Positions 55,296 to 63,680 of a DNA stretch of 64,000 nt are shown here, piece after piece; position 1 is the stretch's first letter; every line of letters begins with the position of its first letter. The notes beneath the pieces are model-generated. The model was not told the origin of the DNA. It saw only the letters and a list, made by a program, of their open reading frames with translations, and searched no databases. This DNA comes from Nitrosospira multiformis. Lineage in GTDB: Bacteria > Pseudomonadota > Gammaproteobacteria > Burkholderiales > Nitrosomonadaceae. The DNA lies in NCBI RefSeq assembly GCF_003050865.1, contig NZ_QAOK01000001.1, positions 186,001 to 250,000 on the forward strand, written 5' to 3'. A program made the translations under genes and the position numbers.

Positions 55296-56352
55296 GCTTA
55301 ATTTCTCCTCGTTCTGCCACCATATTCGCTAGCGCTGCGGCAATCTTTTCCAGAGGCAAGACCATGGTCGCCACACCTAACCTGATCGCCTCGCCCGCCA
55401 TACCGTGGACGACCGAACTTTCCTTGTCTTGTGCGAAAGTAATCGCGCCTTTCTCCTTCAGAAGGCGTAACTCGTCGGCACCATCACGGCCCATCCCCGT
55501 CAATAGGCCAGCAACGGCATCATGACCGTAGACTCTGGCAACCGACCTAAAAAGATATGAAATTGAGGGTCTTGATCCATACTCTGGCTCATCTTTGGTC
55601 AAAACGATCTCCCCTCGGTTCTCCACCTTCATCTGGTATTCATCGGGTGCCATATAAACATGCCCTGGCAGGGGCAACTCACCCTGCCTTGCAATATGAA
55701 CGGGGAGATTGGATGAGTTCTTTAGCCATTGGACAAATCCTTCCATGAATCCCGCGGTCATATGCTGAACGATTAGAATAGGCACAGGAAAATGCTTCGG
55801 GAGTGACGAAAGAATCGCCTCTAGTGCAGGCGGGCCGCCCGTTGAAGCACCTACAACGACAATTCTTGTTTGCGCCACACGGTTAAGCAGGGGGGCACGT
55901 ACAGAAAGGGAGGCCGGAGAAGCTCCTCGCATGCGCGCCCAACGACGAACTACCTTTACTTCTGCCATCAGTTTTACGACCTCTATCATCTTCCGAGCTG
56001 TCGCCTCGTGATCCGGATGACCGATGCCTGCCGGCCGCGGGAGCACTGCCAATGCCCCTGCATCGATCGCATCAAATGTGATCCCAACCTCTGCCGGATC
56101 CGTACTGCCGCTCACGATGACAATGGGAGTCGGCTGTGTCTCCATGATCAGCTGTGTGGCCGCCACTCCATTCAGCTTCGGCATGTGAATATCCATCGTG
56201 ATTACGTCAGGCCGATGGTTGCGCAAGGCATCGATTGCTTCTTCTCCGTCGCCGGCGGTCGCAATAACAGTGATATCAGGATCGGAATTGAGTATGTAAA
56301 TGAGGAACTCTCGCACTACCGGTGAATCTTCCACTACCAGGACGTTTATCAT
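55285..56352 (-). CDS. cheB: chemotaxis response regulator / protein-glutamate methylesterase (CheB, WspF-like)
   Basis: A 355-aa CheB: REC domain (about 1-120) with phosphorylation site D54 (TMDIHM), linker, and methylesterase domain (about 160-350). The catalytic Ser is in VGASTGGPP, His in IVQHMTAGF and Asp in GMGRDGADEL. It removes methyl groups from the MCP, opposing CheR. In Wsp this position is WspF, whose loss turns the pathway on. It lies 10 bp after cheA and overlaps the downstream output gene. Confidence 0.95.
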   Translation of the reverse strand: MINVLVVEDSPVVREFLIYILNSDPDITVIATAGDGEEAIDALRNHRPDVITMDIHMPKLNGVAATQLIMETQPTPIVIVSGSTDPAEVGITFDAIDAGALAVLPRPAGIGHPDHEATARKMIEVVKLMAEVKVVRRWARMRGASPASLSVRAPLLNRVAQTRIVVVGASTGGPPALEAILSSLPKHFPVPILIVQHMTAGFMEGFVQWLKNSSNLPVHIARQGELPLPGHVYMAPDEYQMKVENRGEIVLTKDEPEYGSRPSISYLFRSVARVYGHDAVAGLLTGMGRDGADELRLLKEKGAITFAQDKESSVVHGMAGEAIRLGVATMVLPLEKIAAALANMVAERGEIKLGA

Positions 56353-56362
56353 GGGAGAGAAC

Positions 56363-58717
56363 TCACGGATTAATGCTGCTGATGCTGATCAGGCGTCGAG
56401 TCGCCTCCAGCAAGTTGCTTTGGTCAAAGCGACTCTTCACGATATATGCATTCGCTCCCACATCGATGCCTCGCTCCCGGTGATCACGTGAATCCAATGC
56501 CGTTACCAATACCACCGGCAGCGCCACCAACTGCTTATCAGCACGTATCCTGGCTGTCAGGGCAAAGCCGTCCATTCGCGGCATTTCAACATCAGAGACT
56601 ACCAAGCTGTAGGCGCCCGTTTTAAGGGCGGTATAGCCCTCCACTCCATCCACAGCTGTAGTCACACGATAACCTGCCGATTCCAGGATATGTTTAAGCA
56701 GCGTCCGAGCAGTGATGGAATCGTCCACCACTAAAATAGAGTGCTTGCTTGATGCTCCCTGCTTCTCAGCCGATGAGTCCTGAGTAGAGATGAATGTAGC
56801 CGAGGATGCTTTCACAGCCGATTTCAACAGATCAGGTACGTTAAGCACCGGAACCACTCGCCCGGTTCCCAGCATGCATACACCTGCGACGTTTCTTACC
56901 CGCTTCAGTGGCCGAAGGAGTGCTTTTATTACTATCTCTTGCTCCCCGAGAACTTCTTCCACGAGAAATGCAACACGACCAAGACCTGAACTGAGAACGA
57001 TCCCTCGCAAATAGTGCGTGGGTTCCATTTCTGCCGAATTGAGAGCCAGTTCCAGTATGTCACTCAACCTGACCAGAGAAACAGGTTGTTCATCTACCAG
57101 AATGGTTTCTCGATTTTTCACTGTCTGAATTTCGTTTTTGGCGATTCGGACTACTCGCTCAACGCTGCTTGAAGGAATAACAAAAAGCTGTCCTCCGGCA
57201 TGAACCAGAACTCCCCAAGTATTTGTTAGCGTTAACGGCAGTAAGATATGGAAAGCAGTTCCGGTATCAGTACTTGATTTGACCTTGATGCTGCCGCCTA
57301 AAGCTTCAACCTTTTCACGTACAATCGCGAGTCCCAGGCCGCGTCCAGAGATATCGGTGATGAGGGGACTGGTGGTCACACCAGATCTAAAAATAAGCGC
57401 AAGCAATTCCGACTCACCCAGTTGCTCCATCTCCTCCTCAGACATTACGCCAAGCTTGTGAGCGGCAGCTTTCAATTTACCGACATTGATTCCGGCCCCA
57501 TCATCGGCTACACATATCTCAGCCTTACCGCTATCGCTTTGCGAGCACGCGAAGGTGATTCTTCCCGACGAAGGCTTACCTCTAGCTAACCGGGCTGCCG
57601 GCTGCTCAATACCGTGATCGATGCAATTACGCACCAGATGGACCAAAGGGTCTTTCATCTCTTCCAAAACATGCCGATCAATTTCCACCTCGCCGCCACT
57701 CACCACCAGCTCCAGGCTCTTGCCCTGTTCGCGGGCCAGCTCGCGGGAGAATCGGGGCAGAATATCCAACAGCGTCGAGAAAGGCAGTAATTGCATTTCT
57801 TTGACGTCCTGAATCAGACAATCGGTCATGCCAGCAAGTGCGCGTTGGTCTTGTTCGATAGTCCGCTGCAATCTTACTAGCCGCTCCTCAAGCGCTTTCA
57901 TTTGAAGCGGCTCCCCATCCAGGTATTTGAGCAGCTTCGGGAGCCCATGTTGTCCTCGGAAGGGGCTATCCTTGAGGCTGGATGTCAACTCCCGATCAAT
58001 AATGCGGACTGCCGACTGGATTTGCAGGCGCTGCTTCTTCCATGCGGCAAGTGCCGTGGTGATTTCGCCTAGCTCCTTGGCCCGTTGTCGCGCTGTCAGG
58101 CAGGGCAGCAACAATTCCTCAACCTGACGCAGAACCTTTTCGAGTTTTACGGTAGGCACTCTGATTGTTGCAGATGCATGGCTTGGAGTAGAGGTCCGCA
58201 AATATGCACTTACGTCAGCACGGGTTGCGGATGATTCATCAGGGGGAAGCAAAGATAAAGGTGATACAGCCTGCGATAATGAGGAGCCCGTACGACCTTC
58301 TTTTATGGGACTTTTCAGCGTTTCATCGAGCTGTCGGGTTATTGTAGTCAACAACGGCTTTTGCCGTTCAGCCATGCTGCCCTCTCCTGAAACGAGCGTC
58401 CCTAGGGCATCGACCGTCCCAAGCAGCCGATCGATGAGCGATGACGATACGGCAAGGCTTTTATCTTTCAGTGCGGAGAATATATTTTCCAGAGAACGGC
58501 AGGTCTCCTCGACTTGGGTAAAATTGACTGCTCGTGCTGCACCTTTGAGACTGTGTGCGCACCGCAACATGTTCTCAATGATATCGAACGCCGGCGTATC
58601 TACAGATTTTCCCTCCAGGGCGAGCAGTCCCGACGATATATCCTTCAGGTGGGCCTCTGCCTCGATGCGAAACATTGCAAGGAGCCTTTCCAAAAGCACA
58701 TCCCTTTTGTCAGGCAT
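56363..58717 (-). CDS. cheA: hybrid CheA histidine kinase with C-terminal receiver (WspE-like)
   Basis: A 784-aa hybrid kinase. Hpt domain (about 1-115) with phospho-accepting H55 in CAHSLKGAAR; dimerisation and linker (about 190-340); HATPase (about 345-490) with HLVRNCIDHGIE as the N box, DDGAGIN and GRGLGLAIV as G boxes; CheW-like domain (about 495-630); REC domain (about 665-780) with the acceptor Asp in VSDVEMP. This CheA-REC arrangement matches WspE rather than canonical CheA, which ends with CheW. It overlaps the MCP gene end by 8 bp. Confidence 0.94.
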   Translation of the reverse strand: MPDKRDVLLERLLAMFRIEAEAHLKDISSGLLALEGKSVDTPAFDIIENMLRCAHSLKGAARAVNFTQVEETCRSLENIFSALKDKSLAVSSSLIDRLLGTVDALGTLVSGEGSMAERQKPLLTTITRQLDETLKSPIKEGRTGSSLSQAVSPLSLLPPDESSATRADVSAYLRTSTPSHASATIRVPTVKLEKVLRQVEELLLPCLTARQRAKELGEITTALAAWKKQRLQIQSAVRIIDRELTSSLKDSPFRGQHGLPKLLKYLDGEPLQMKALEERLVRLQRTIEQDQRALAGMTDCLIQDVKEMQLLPFSTLLDILPRFSRELAREQGKSLELVVSGGEVEIDRHVLEEMKDPLVHLVRNCIDHGIEQPAARLARGKPSSGRITFACSQSDSGKAEICVADDGAGINVGKLKAAAHKLGVMSEEEMEQLGESELLALIFRSGVTTSPLITDISGRGLGLAIVREKVEALGGSIKVKSSTDTGTAFHILLPLTLTNTWGVLVHAGGQLFVIPSSSVERVVRIAKNEIQTVKNRETILVDEQPVSLVRLSDILELALNSAEMEPTHYLRGIVLSSGLGRVAFLVEEVLGEQEIVIKALLRPLKRVRNVAGVCMLGTGRVVPVLNVPDLLKSAVKASSATFISTQDSSAEKQGASSKHSILVVDDSITARTLLKHILESAGYRVTTAVDGVEGYTALKTGAYSLVVSDVEMPRMDGFALTARIRADKQLVALPVVLVTALDSRDHRERGIDVGANAYIVKSRFDQSNLLEATRRLISISSINP

Positions 58718-60203
58718 GGACTTTTCCCGCTTCCTCTACGAAACGGTCTTTCTTGCTGCCTACGAGGACACTCAATTTATTCCCCATCTCATATAAGCCT
58801 TGTGCCGCTGATTCTGCCTGCCTGGTACCTGCCACGTTCTGTTCGCTCGCCTGCTGGATATTAGTCATGGCCATCGCCACCTGATCCATGCCGACCATTT
58901 GTTGCTTGCTTGATGCCGCAATTTGGGTAGCTGCTTGCGCTGCCTCACTGATGCTGGTGGATAGTAGGCGGATTGCTTCATCAGTCTCGGTGGATTGCCT
59001 GACCCCCGCCTCTACCGCTTTATTGCCCTGCTCAGTGGCGAGTACCGCAGCATTAGTCGCTTTCTGAATATCACCCAGAATGCCTCGCACCTGGGCAGTG
59101 GCTTGTCTGGATTGCTCCGCCAGGCTTCTTATCTCCCGAGCAACTACGCCAAAACTCTTACCTTGTTCCCCAGCCCGGGTCGCCTCAATAGCGGCATTCA
59201 CGGCCAACAAATTGGATTGCTCAGCCAAGTCGTTGACTGTGGCAATGATCTCGGCGATGGCATGCCCCTGCTTGGAGAGCTGCATAATGCTCTCAGCTAT
59301 GGATTCCATCTGCTCCTGGATCCGATTCATTCCACTAATAGCCTCCTCCACCGATTTGCGTCCAGCCTCGGAGATATTGGAAGCTTTCTGCGCGCTGTCT
59401 GATACATATTTAGCTTTCTGGCTCGTAGTCAATGCGGTTTGCTTGACCTCTTCCACGGTGGCGGTTGTCTCGCTTACTGCGGCTGCGGTCTCGGCTGCGC
59501 CAGCGGCAACCTGGGAAGTGGTGGAAAGAATCTCTGCTGAAGACGACGCAAGTTGGGCGATGCTCTCCCGGAGCTGTCCGGTAATCATGCGGCTCAGGCG
59601 AATGCCGATTGTTAGTCCAACTAAAACAGTAAATAAAGAAACAGACACCAATGCAGTGGTATAAGACCTCACTTTCTCCATGGCTTCAGTTTTTCTACTT
59701 TCCAGAATTGCAGATTGTTTCTCATAGAAACGCTTGGCCTTATCTATAAATGCAAGGCTGAGCGGACGGAACGTATTAATCACGAAGGCGAGCGCTTCCT
59801 CGGGTTTTTGCTCAAACGAGAGCCGGACGGCTTGTTGCTGGGCCTCCTCCAATTGTTGGTGCAGGGATTCGAGCTCGTTGAGTAGGCTATCCCCCTTGTT
59901 TCCACTCATTAGCTGTCGAATTTTTTCGAGGATTTGCTTGAACTGGCGATCGTTGTCTTGCAGGAGCACCTGGTTGGTCTTCTGCAGCTCCGGGTAAAGC
60001 AAAATACCCCGAACATAGGTTTGTTGCGCAAGTCCCGCAATCCGCAATTCATTCGCGCTCTCCATCAGCCGCTCGTCTACGCGAAGGAAATGATCGTACG
60101 TCGCCTGTGTCTGGCCAAGTGCATAGAATGCGACAGCGGTGGAGAGTGCAAGGAGCGCCAGTATGATGGAATACCCTCCAATTATCTTTTCACTGATGGT
60201 CAT
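58710..60203 (-). CDS. methyl-accepting chemotaxis protein (WspA-like)
   Basis: A 497-aa receptor. Two membrane segments (about 9-29 and 186-206) enclose a periplasmic region of about 155 residues, predicted four-helix bundle. The cytoplasmic signalling domain has the hairpin tip AIEATRAGEQGKSFGVVAREIRSLAEQS (tip at about 345-375), with E-rich methylation helices on both sides and no clear CheR-docking pentapeptide at the C terminus. No HAMP domain signature is obvious between residues 207 and 260. As the only receptor in the operon it is the sensor; its ligand is unknown. In Wsp the input is surface contact. Confidence 0.93.
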   Translation of the reverse strand: MTISEKIIGGYSIILALLALSTAVAFYALGQTQATYDHFLRVDERLMESANELRIAGLAQQTYVRGILLYPELQKTNQVLLQDNDRQFKQILEKIRQLMSGNKGDSLLNELESLHQQLEEAQQQAVRLSFEQKPEEALAFVINTFRPLSLAFIDKAKRFYEKQSAILESRKTEAMEKVRSYTTALVSVSLFTVLVGLTIGIRLSRMITGQLRESIAQLASSSAEILSTTSQVAAGAAETAAAVSETTATVEEVKQTALTTSQKAKYVSDSAQKASNISEAGRKSVEEAISGMNRIQEQMESIAESIMQLSKQGHAIAEIIATVNDLAEQSNLLAVNAAIEATRAGEQGKSFGVVAREIRSLAEQSRQATAQVRGILGDIQKATNAAVLATEQGNKAVEAGVRQSTETDEAIRLLSTSISEAAQAATQIAASSKQQMVGMDQVAMAMTNIQQASEQNVAGTRQAESAAQGLYEMGNKLSVLVGSKKDRFVEEAGKVHA

Positions 60204-60267
60204 GCTGTCCTTTCAAAACTTCGTTTCGTCATTTAAATTCAGTGTCTTCACCCATTTCGATACTTCT

Positions 60268-60906
60268 CTACTCGGCTACTTGCTCATCTACAACGATGCT
60301 TTCATCCATGAGAAGATTTTCCGCATCAAGAACCACTAGTCGCTCAGAGGTTATTCCCTTGAAGTATTTCTTACGAATGCCCATAGGAGTGGGTAAAGAT
60401 GACTGAATGTCGATTGCCAAGATAGACCGGGCGCCAAGGACTTCGTCCACCAGAATGCCGAACGTCATTTTTCCCGCCTGCAGTACGATAACTTTGTTGC
60501 GTCCACGCAGCTCCTTCTCTGGCACTTCGAAAAACTTCTTCAGGTCAATGACCGGCAGAATCTCCCCGCGCAGGGTAACAATGCCGCGAATAAAGCCAGG
60601 GGTGCAGGGCAGCGGTGTAATGTCCTCAACCTCGGCGACCTGAGTGACATAGCACGATTCGAGGGCGTAGCGTTCACAACCAAGAATAAATTCCACGATT
60701 TCAATGTCTTCATTCCGTCCCTCTTGAGCCGGTAATTCCTGAGCCAGGGCTAATGCCCTCAATTGCAAGATCTGCTGAATTTTTTCATTGGAAGGCACCC
60801 AAGTGCTGTCCACTGTTGCACGAGGAGAATTCTGGTTCTGCTCGAGCTCGAGAGAATTTCCGGAAACCGCTTTCCTTTTTTGAAACCCTAAGGTTCTAGT
60901 TATCAT
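60268..60906 (-). CDS. CheW-like scaffold protein (WspD-like)
   Basis: A 212-aa CheW with an N-terminal extension of about 60 residues. The CheW fold (about 65-200) includes VEFILGCERYALESCYVTQVAEV, TPLPCTPGFIRGIVTLRGEILPVIDLKKFF and the closing LDAENLL. It links the MCP to CheA. Its start overlaps the preceding cheR by 11 bp. It is the second of two CheW genes in the operon, the same doubling as WspB and WspD. Confidence 0.92.
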   Translation of the reverse strand: MITRTLGFQKRKAVSGNSLELEQNQNSPRATVDSTWVPSNEKIQQILQLRALALAQELPAQEGRNEDIEIVEFILGCERYALESCYVTQVAEVEDITPLPCTPGFIRGIVTLRGEILPVIDLKKFFEVPEKELRGRNKVIVLQAGKMTFGILVDEVLGARSILAIDIQSSLPTPMGIRKKYFKGITSERLVVLDAENLLMDESIVVDEQVAE

Positions 60907-62401
60907 GTGATGCTCTACTCTTTATTTCCTGATGATTGAGTGAATCGCATATTCTTATAGAGGTAATGAAATGAGTGAGATTGCCGGCGGTCAGGCCGCC
61001 TGAGTCCGGGAGAATGTCGTTGGATGAATATCCATTCAACAGCGATAGTGCATTGTCAAAATGACGTTCTGCTTCCTGGCTTTTGCCCTGCGTCAGGCAG
61101 AGGCTACCCAAGGCAAAATGGGCAAGCACAAGACCAGGATCAAGATATAGCGTATTCATCAGGCACCGCATTGCTTCCTTGGCCTGCCCCAGCTCCTGGT
61201 GAATCGTTGCCAGGAGATAGTAAGCCGCAGGGTTCAGTTTGTTAGCGGCAATTGCTTCCTTACACTGCTTTACAGCCTTGGTGAGGTCGCCTCGATCGGC
61301 ATAGCGACGAGCTTCGTGATAAAGCGTATTGGACCGCTCTTGATTCGCTGATTGGTTTGCAACATCTTGCGCACTTGTTAGTTGAGTGAAGGGGCTTGAT
61401 GCCACCGGCAATATTTGCGGTTCCATGCTTTCGAGCGAAAGGGGCGTTTCCCAGCCCTGCAGACTGGAGGGCGGCGCCGAAGCTGCCTTGTATAAAGCAT
61501 CCGATGACGGACCAAAGGAGAAGTAATTGCCATTTCCATGCACGTCGTGACTGTCAATCTTCTGATAGAGGCCAGTTCCGGAAACGGTATGAAGTCGGAA
61601 TTGCGGAAACGACTCGCTAGACATTTCCACCGGACTCACAATGAGCCATCCATGGTCGACTAGAGATCGATGAAAGCCCTGTCCAATCCTTTTAACTGCC
61701 TGGGAGCTGAAATACATCAGGACATTTCGGCAGAAGATGACGTCCACGGCGCGGGTGCCATTGGCCTGCGATGCATACACATCCTCGGCCAGATTTAGAT
61801 TGGAGAACGTTACTCTTTTACGGATATGCGGCCCTATCTCGAATAGGCCGTTTTTTTTCCGTTTAAAGTAACGCTCTTTAATCCAACCCGGGGTCGCCCG
61901 AAAAGCCCACTCCCTATATAAGCCCTCGGCTGCTCGATCCAGGAATACCGGATTGATGTCTGTTGCAAGGATTGTCGCATTCCATTCCTCCTCATGCTTC
62001 TTGAACAATCGATCAAGGAGTATGGCAATCGAATAGGGTTCTTCGCCCGTGCAACAGCCCGCACTCCAAATGCGCAGTTGGCGATTGTTTTCTTTGCATT
62101 TCCGTATCAGTTCCGGAAGAATACCTTGTTCAAGTACGTCCAGGCATTTCTGCTCCCGGAAGAAGTAGGTCTCCCCGACAGTAAGGCGGCAAGCAAGTAT
62201 GTCGATCTGTCTGCGGGTCAGGGAAGTGGAAAGGAGGTAACGGGCAGCTGTTTCGGTGTCCGGCATGTCAAGCTCCGGTGCGGCAGCCGCAATTGCGCGC
62301 TCGAGGTCACCCCAACGCTTTTGCGGATAATACAAGCCCATCTTCATCGCTATTAAATCACTTAGCTGCGAGACCAGCACATAAGGAAGGGTGATTTGCA
62401 T
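60896..62401 (-). CDS. cheR: CheR-type methyltransferase with TPR domain (WspC-like)
   Basis: A 501-aa protein. The N-terminal CheR helices (about 1-75), then the SAM-binding methyltransferase domain with VGETYFFREQ (about 78), WSAGCCTGEEPYSIA (about 118) and FCRNVLMYF (about 225), and from about 365 TPR repeats (HEARRYADRGDLTKAVKQCKEAI and two more). It methylates receptor glutamates. The C-terminal TPR region is a feature of WspC. It starts 3 bp after the first cheW and overlaps the second cheW by 11 bp. Confidence 0.94.
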   Translation of the reverse strand: MQITLPYVLVSQLSDLIAMKMGLYYPQKRWGDLERAIAAAAPELDMPDTETAARYLLSTSLTRRQIDILACRLTVGETYFFREQKCLDVLEQGILPELIRKCKENNRQLRIWSAGCCTGEEPYSIAILLDRLFKKHEEEWNATILATDINPVFLDRAAEGLYREWAFRATPGWIKERYFKRKKNGLFEIGPHIRKRVTFSNLNLAEDVYASQANGTRAVDVIFCRNVLMYFSSQAVKRIGQGFHRSLVDHGWLIVSPVEMSSESFPQFRLHTVSGTGLYQKIDSHDVHGNGNYFSFGPSSDALYKAASAPPSSLQGWETPLSLESMEPQILPVASSPFTQLTSAQDVANQSANQERSNTLYHEARRYADRGDLTKAVKQCKEAIAANKLNPAAYYLLATIHQELGQAKEAMRCLMNTLYLDPGLVLAHFALGSLCLTQGKSQEAERHFDNALSLLNGYSSNDILPDSGGLTAGNLTHFITSIRICDSLNHQEIKSRASHDN

Positions 62402-62404
62402 GCC

Positions 62405-62881
62405 CTATGAGGTACTAAGTGCCAAATCCAAGGACTTTTCTTCTTCTAATGAAAGCAATTCGCCAAGATTCTGGATAAGGATCAATCCATCCTGAAATTT
62501 GATGACTCCCCTTAAGTACTTGAGGGGAGGAAAGAATTCATCTATTGGAACCACACATTGTTCCAGACATTCCGCAACTCCCATCACTGAATTTACCGCC
62601 AGCCCCACAAGACGGGTCGTCGTATGGGCGAAAATCAGCCAGTCAGTCAGCAAAATTTCACGCTTTGGGAGATCAAACCGTTGACGGATGTTCATAATAG
62701 GGACAACTTTGCCGCGAAGATTAACTACGCCGAGCACAATTTCCGGCGCCCCGGGTAGCGGCGTTATATAAACCATGCGTGCGACACTCTCCACCGCAGG
62801 CAAATGCAAGGAGTACCGCTGATCATCCAGGAAAAAAACCAAATAATGATTTCCGGCCCTTACTGTGGTATCAAACTTCAT
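62405..62881 (-). CDS. CheW-like scaffold protein (WspB-like), first gene of the operon
   Basis: A 158-aa single-domain CheW. Features are HYLVFFLDDQRYSLHLPAVESVARM, TPLPGAPEIVLGVVNLRGKVVPIMNIRQRF and VIKFQDGLILIQNLGELLS near the end. It is the promoter-proximal gene of the seven-gene minus-strand operon, with a large open region upstream (62882-63680). It has no N-terminal extension, in contrast to the second CheW. Confidence 0.93.
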   Translation of the reverse strand: MKFDTTVRAGNHYLVFFLDDQRYSLHLPAVESVARMVYITPLPGAPEIVLGVVNLRGKVVPIMNIRQRFDLPKREILLTDWLIFAHTTTRLVGLAVNSVMGVAECLEQCVVPIDEFFPPLKYLRGVIKFQDGLILIQNLGELLSLEEEKSLDLALSTS

Positions 62882-63232
62882 GATTGATATAAATTGTTAT
62901 GGTGATGGAGCGCCTCAGCTAGCACCATCTTCTCACCGAGTGGGAGTAAAGGAATAAGATGCCAAGACAGACAAAGCCAGGTTAGCTCTTCGGAGCAGCC
63001 ATAGTCCGCACCCAAGAGTTGAATTTTCGGTATTGTCCGCCCTTCTATCGGGGGTACCTGGGTGACAAGCCGAGAAAACTCGAAAACCAGGTTACATTGA
63101 ATTATTCCGCTTTCACTATCGGCCCTGCATTGCTGGAAACAGCATGTCTAGTTATCACCGCCAGCTTTTTTGAAGAAATACTTGCTGTATTCATGTGAGT
63201 TAATAAACATATGAGACTACAGAATGAGTACT

Positions 63233-63262
63233 TTTGCACCTGTAAAATCTTACAGGTGCAAA
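63233..63262. repeat. perfect inverted repeat, 13-bp arms
   Basis: TTTGCACCTGTAA (63233-63245), 4-nt loop, then its exact reverse complement (63250-63262). There is no T run. It lies about 350 bp from the start of the Wsp-like operon and could be an operator or an isolated hairpin. Confidence 0.55.
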
Positions 63263-63422
63263 TAGCTTTACCTCTTTTAACGCCAAAGGCCATGATGTAA
63301 GTGTCAGCCAATCTGCTGAGATCGAAAGCCAGCGAACGATTAACAGCTCCAAAGTAAGTGTTTCAGACGCTGTAACTTCGGCTATTAACATCTCCAATTT
63401 CGGAGTCTTTCCTATTTTCTGA

Positions 63423-63548
63423 ATGGAACCGAAGGTAATACCAACAGATTTTGGCAAGCTTGTTCTTGATGAAATGCCCGATGGCGCAATTGTTACCACT
63501 GCCGATCGCGTTGTCGTTTACAGGCCCGGAAAGGAAAAGAATGCATGA
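63423..63548 (+). pseudogene. short PAS-domain-like fragment (uncertain)
   Basis: A 41-codon frame that starts with an ATG directly after a TGA and contains KLVLDEMPDGAIVTTADRVV. This resembles the beginning of PAS domains (usually ...LLDSLPDAIIVTDxxGRIVxxN), but it stops before the core. No continuation is found nearby. It may be a remnant of a sensor gene or coincidence. Confidence 0.35.
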
Positions 63549-63680
63549 GACGTTCCCATCCTCTCCCCCGATCGTTGTACTCAGGGGAATTTATTTTCAT
63601 TTCAGATTTCAAATTGCACTGGAGTATCAAAAAACGAGATCGAGATCTCATGACCAGGATTTATATAGGGGCATCTTGAG

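Larger units (their letters stand above)
62882..63680. other. 799-bp region upstream of the Wsp-like operon and msrA
   Basis: Holds a perfect 13-bp inverted repeat (63233-63262) and a short PAS-like fragment (63423-63548). It must contain the operon promoter on the minus strand and the msrA promoter on the plus strand, but neither is clear by eye. No intact gene. Confidence 0.5.
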
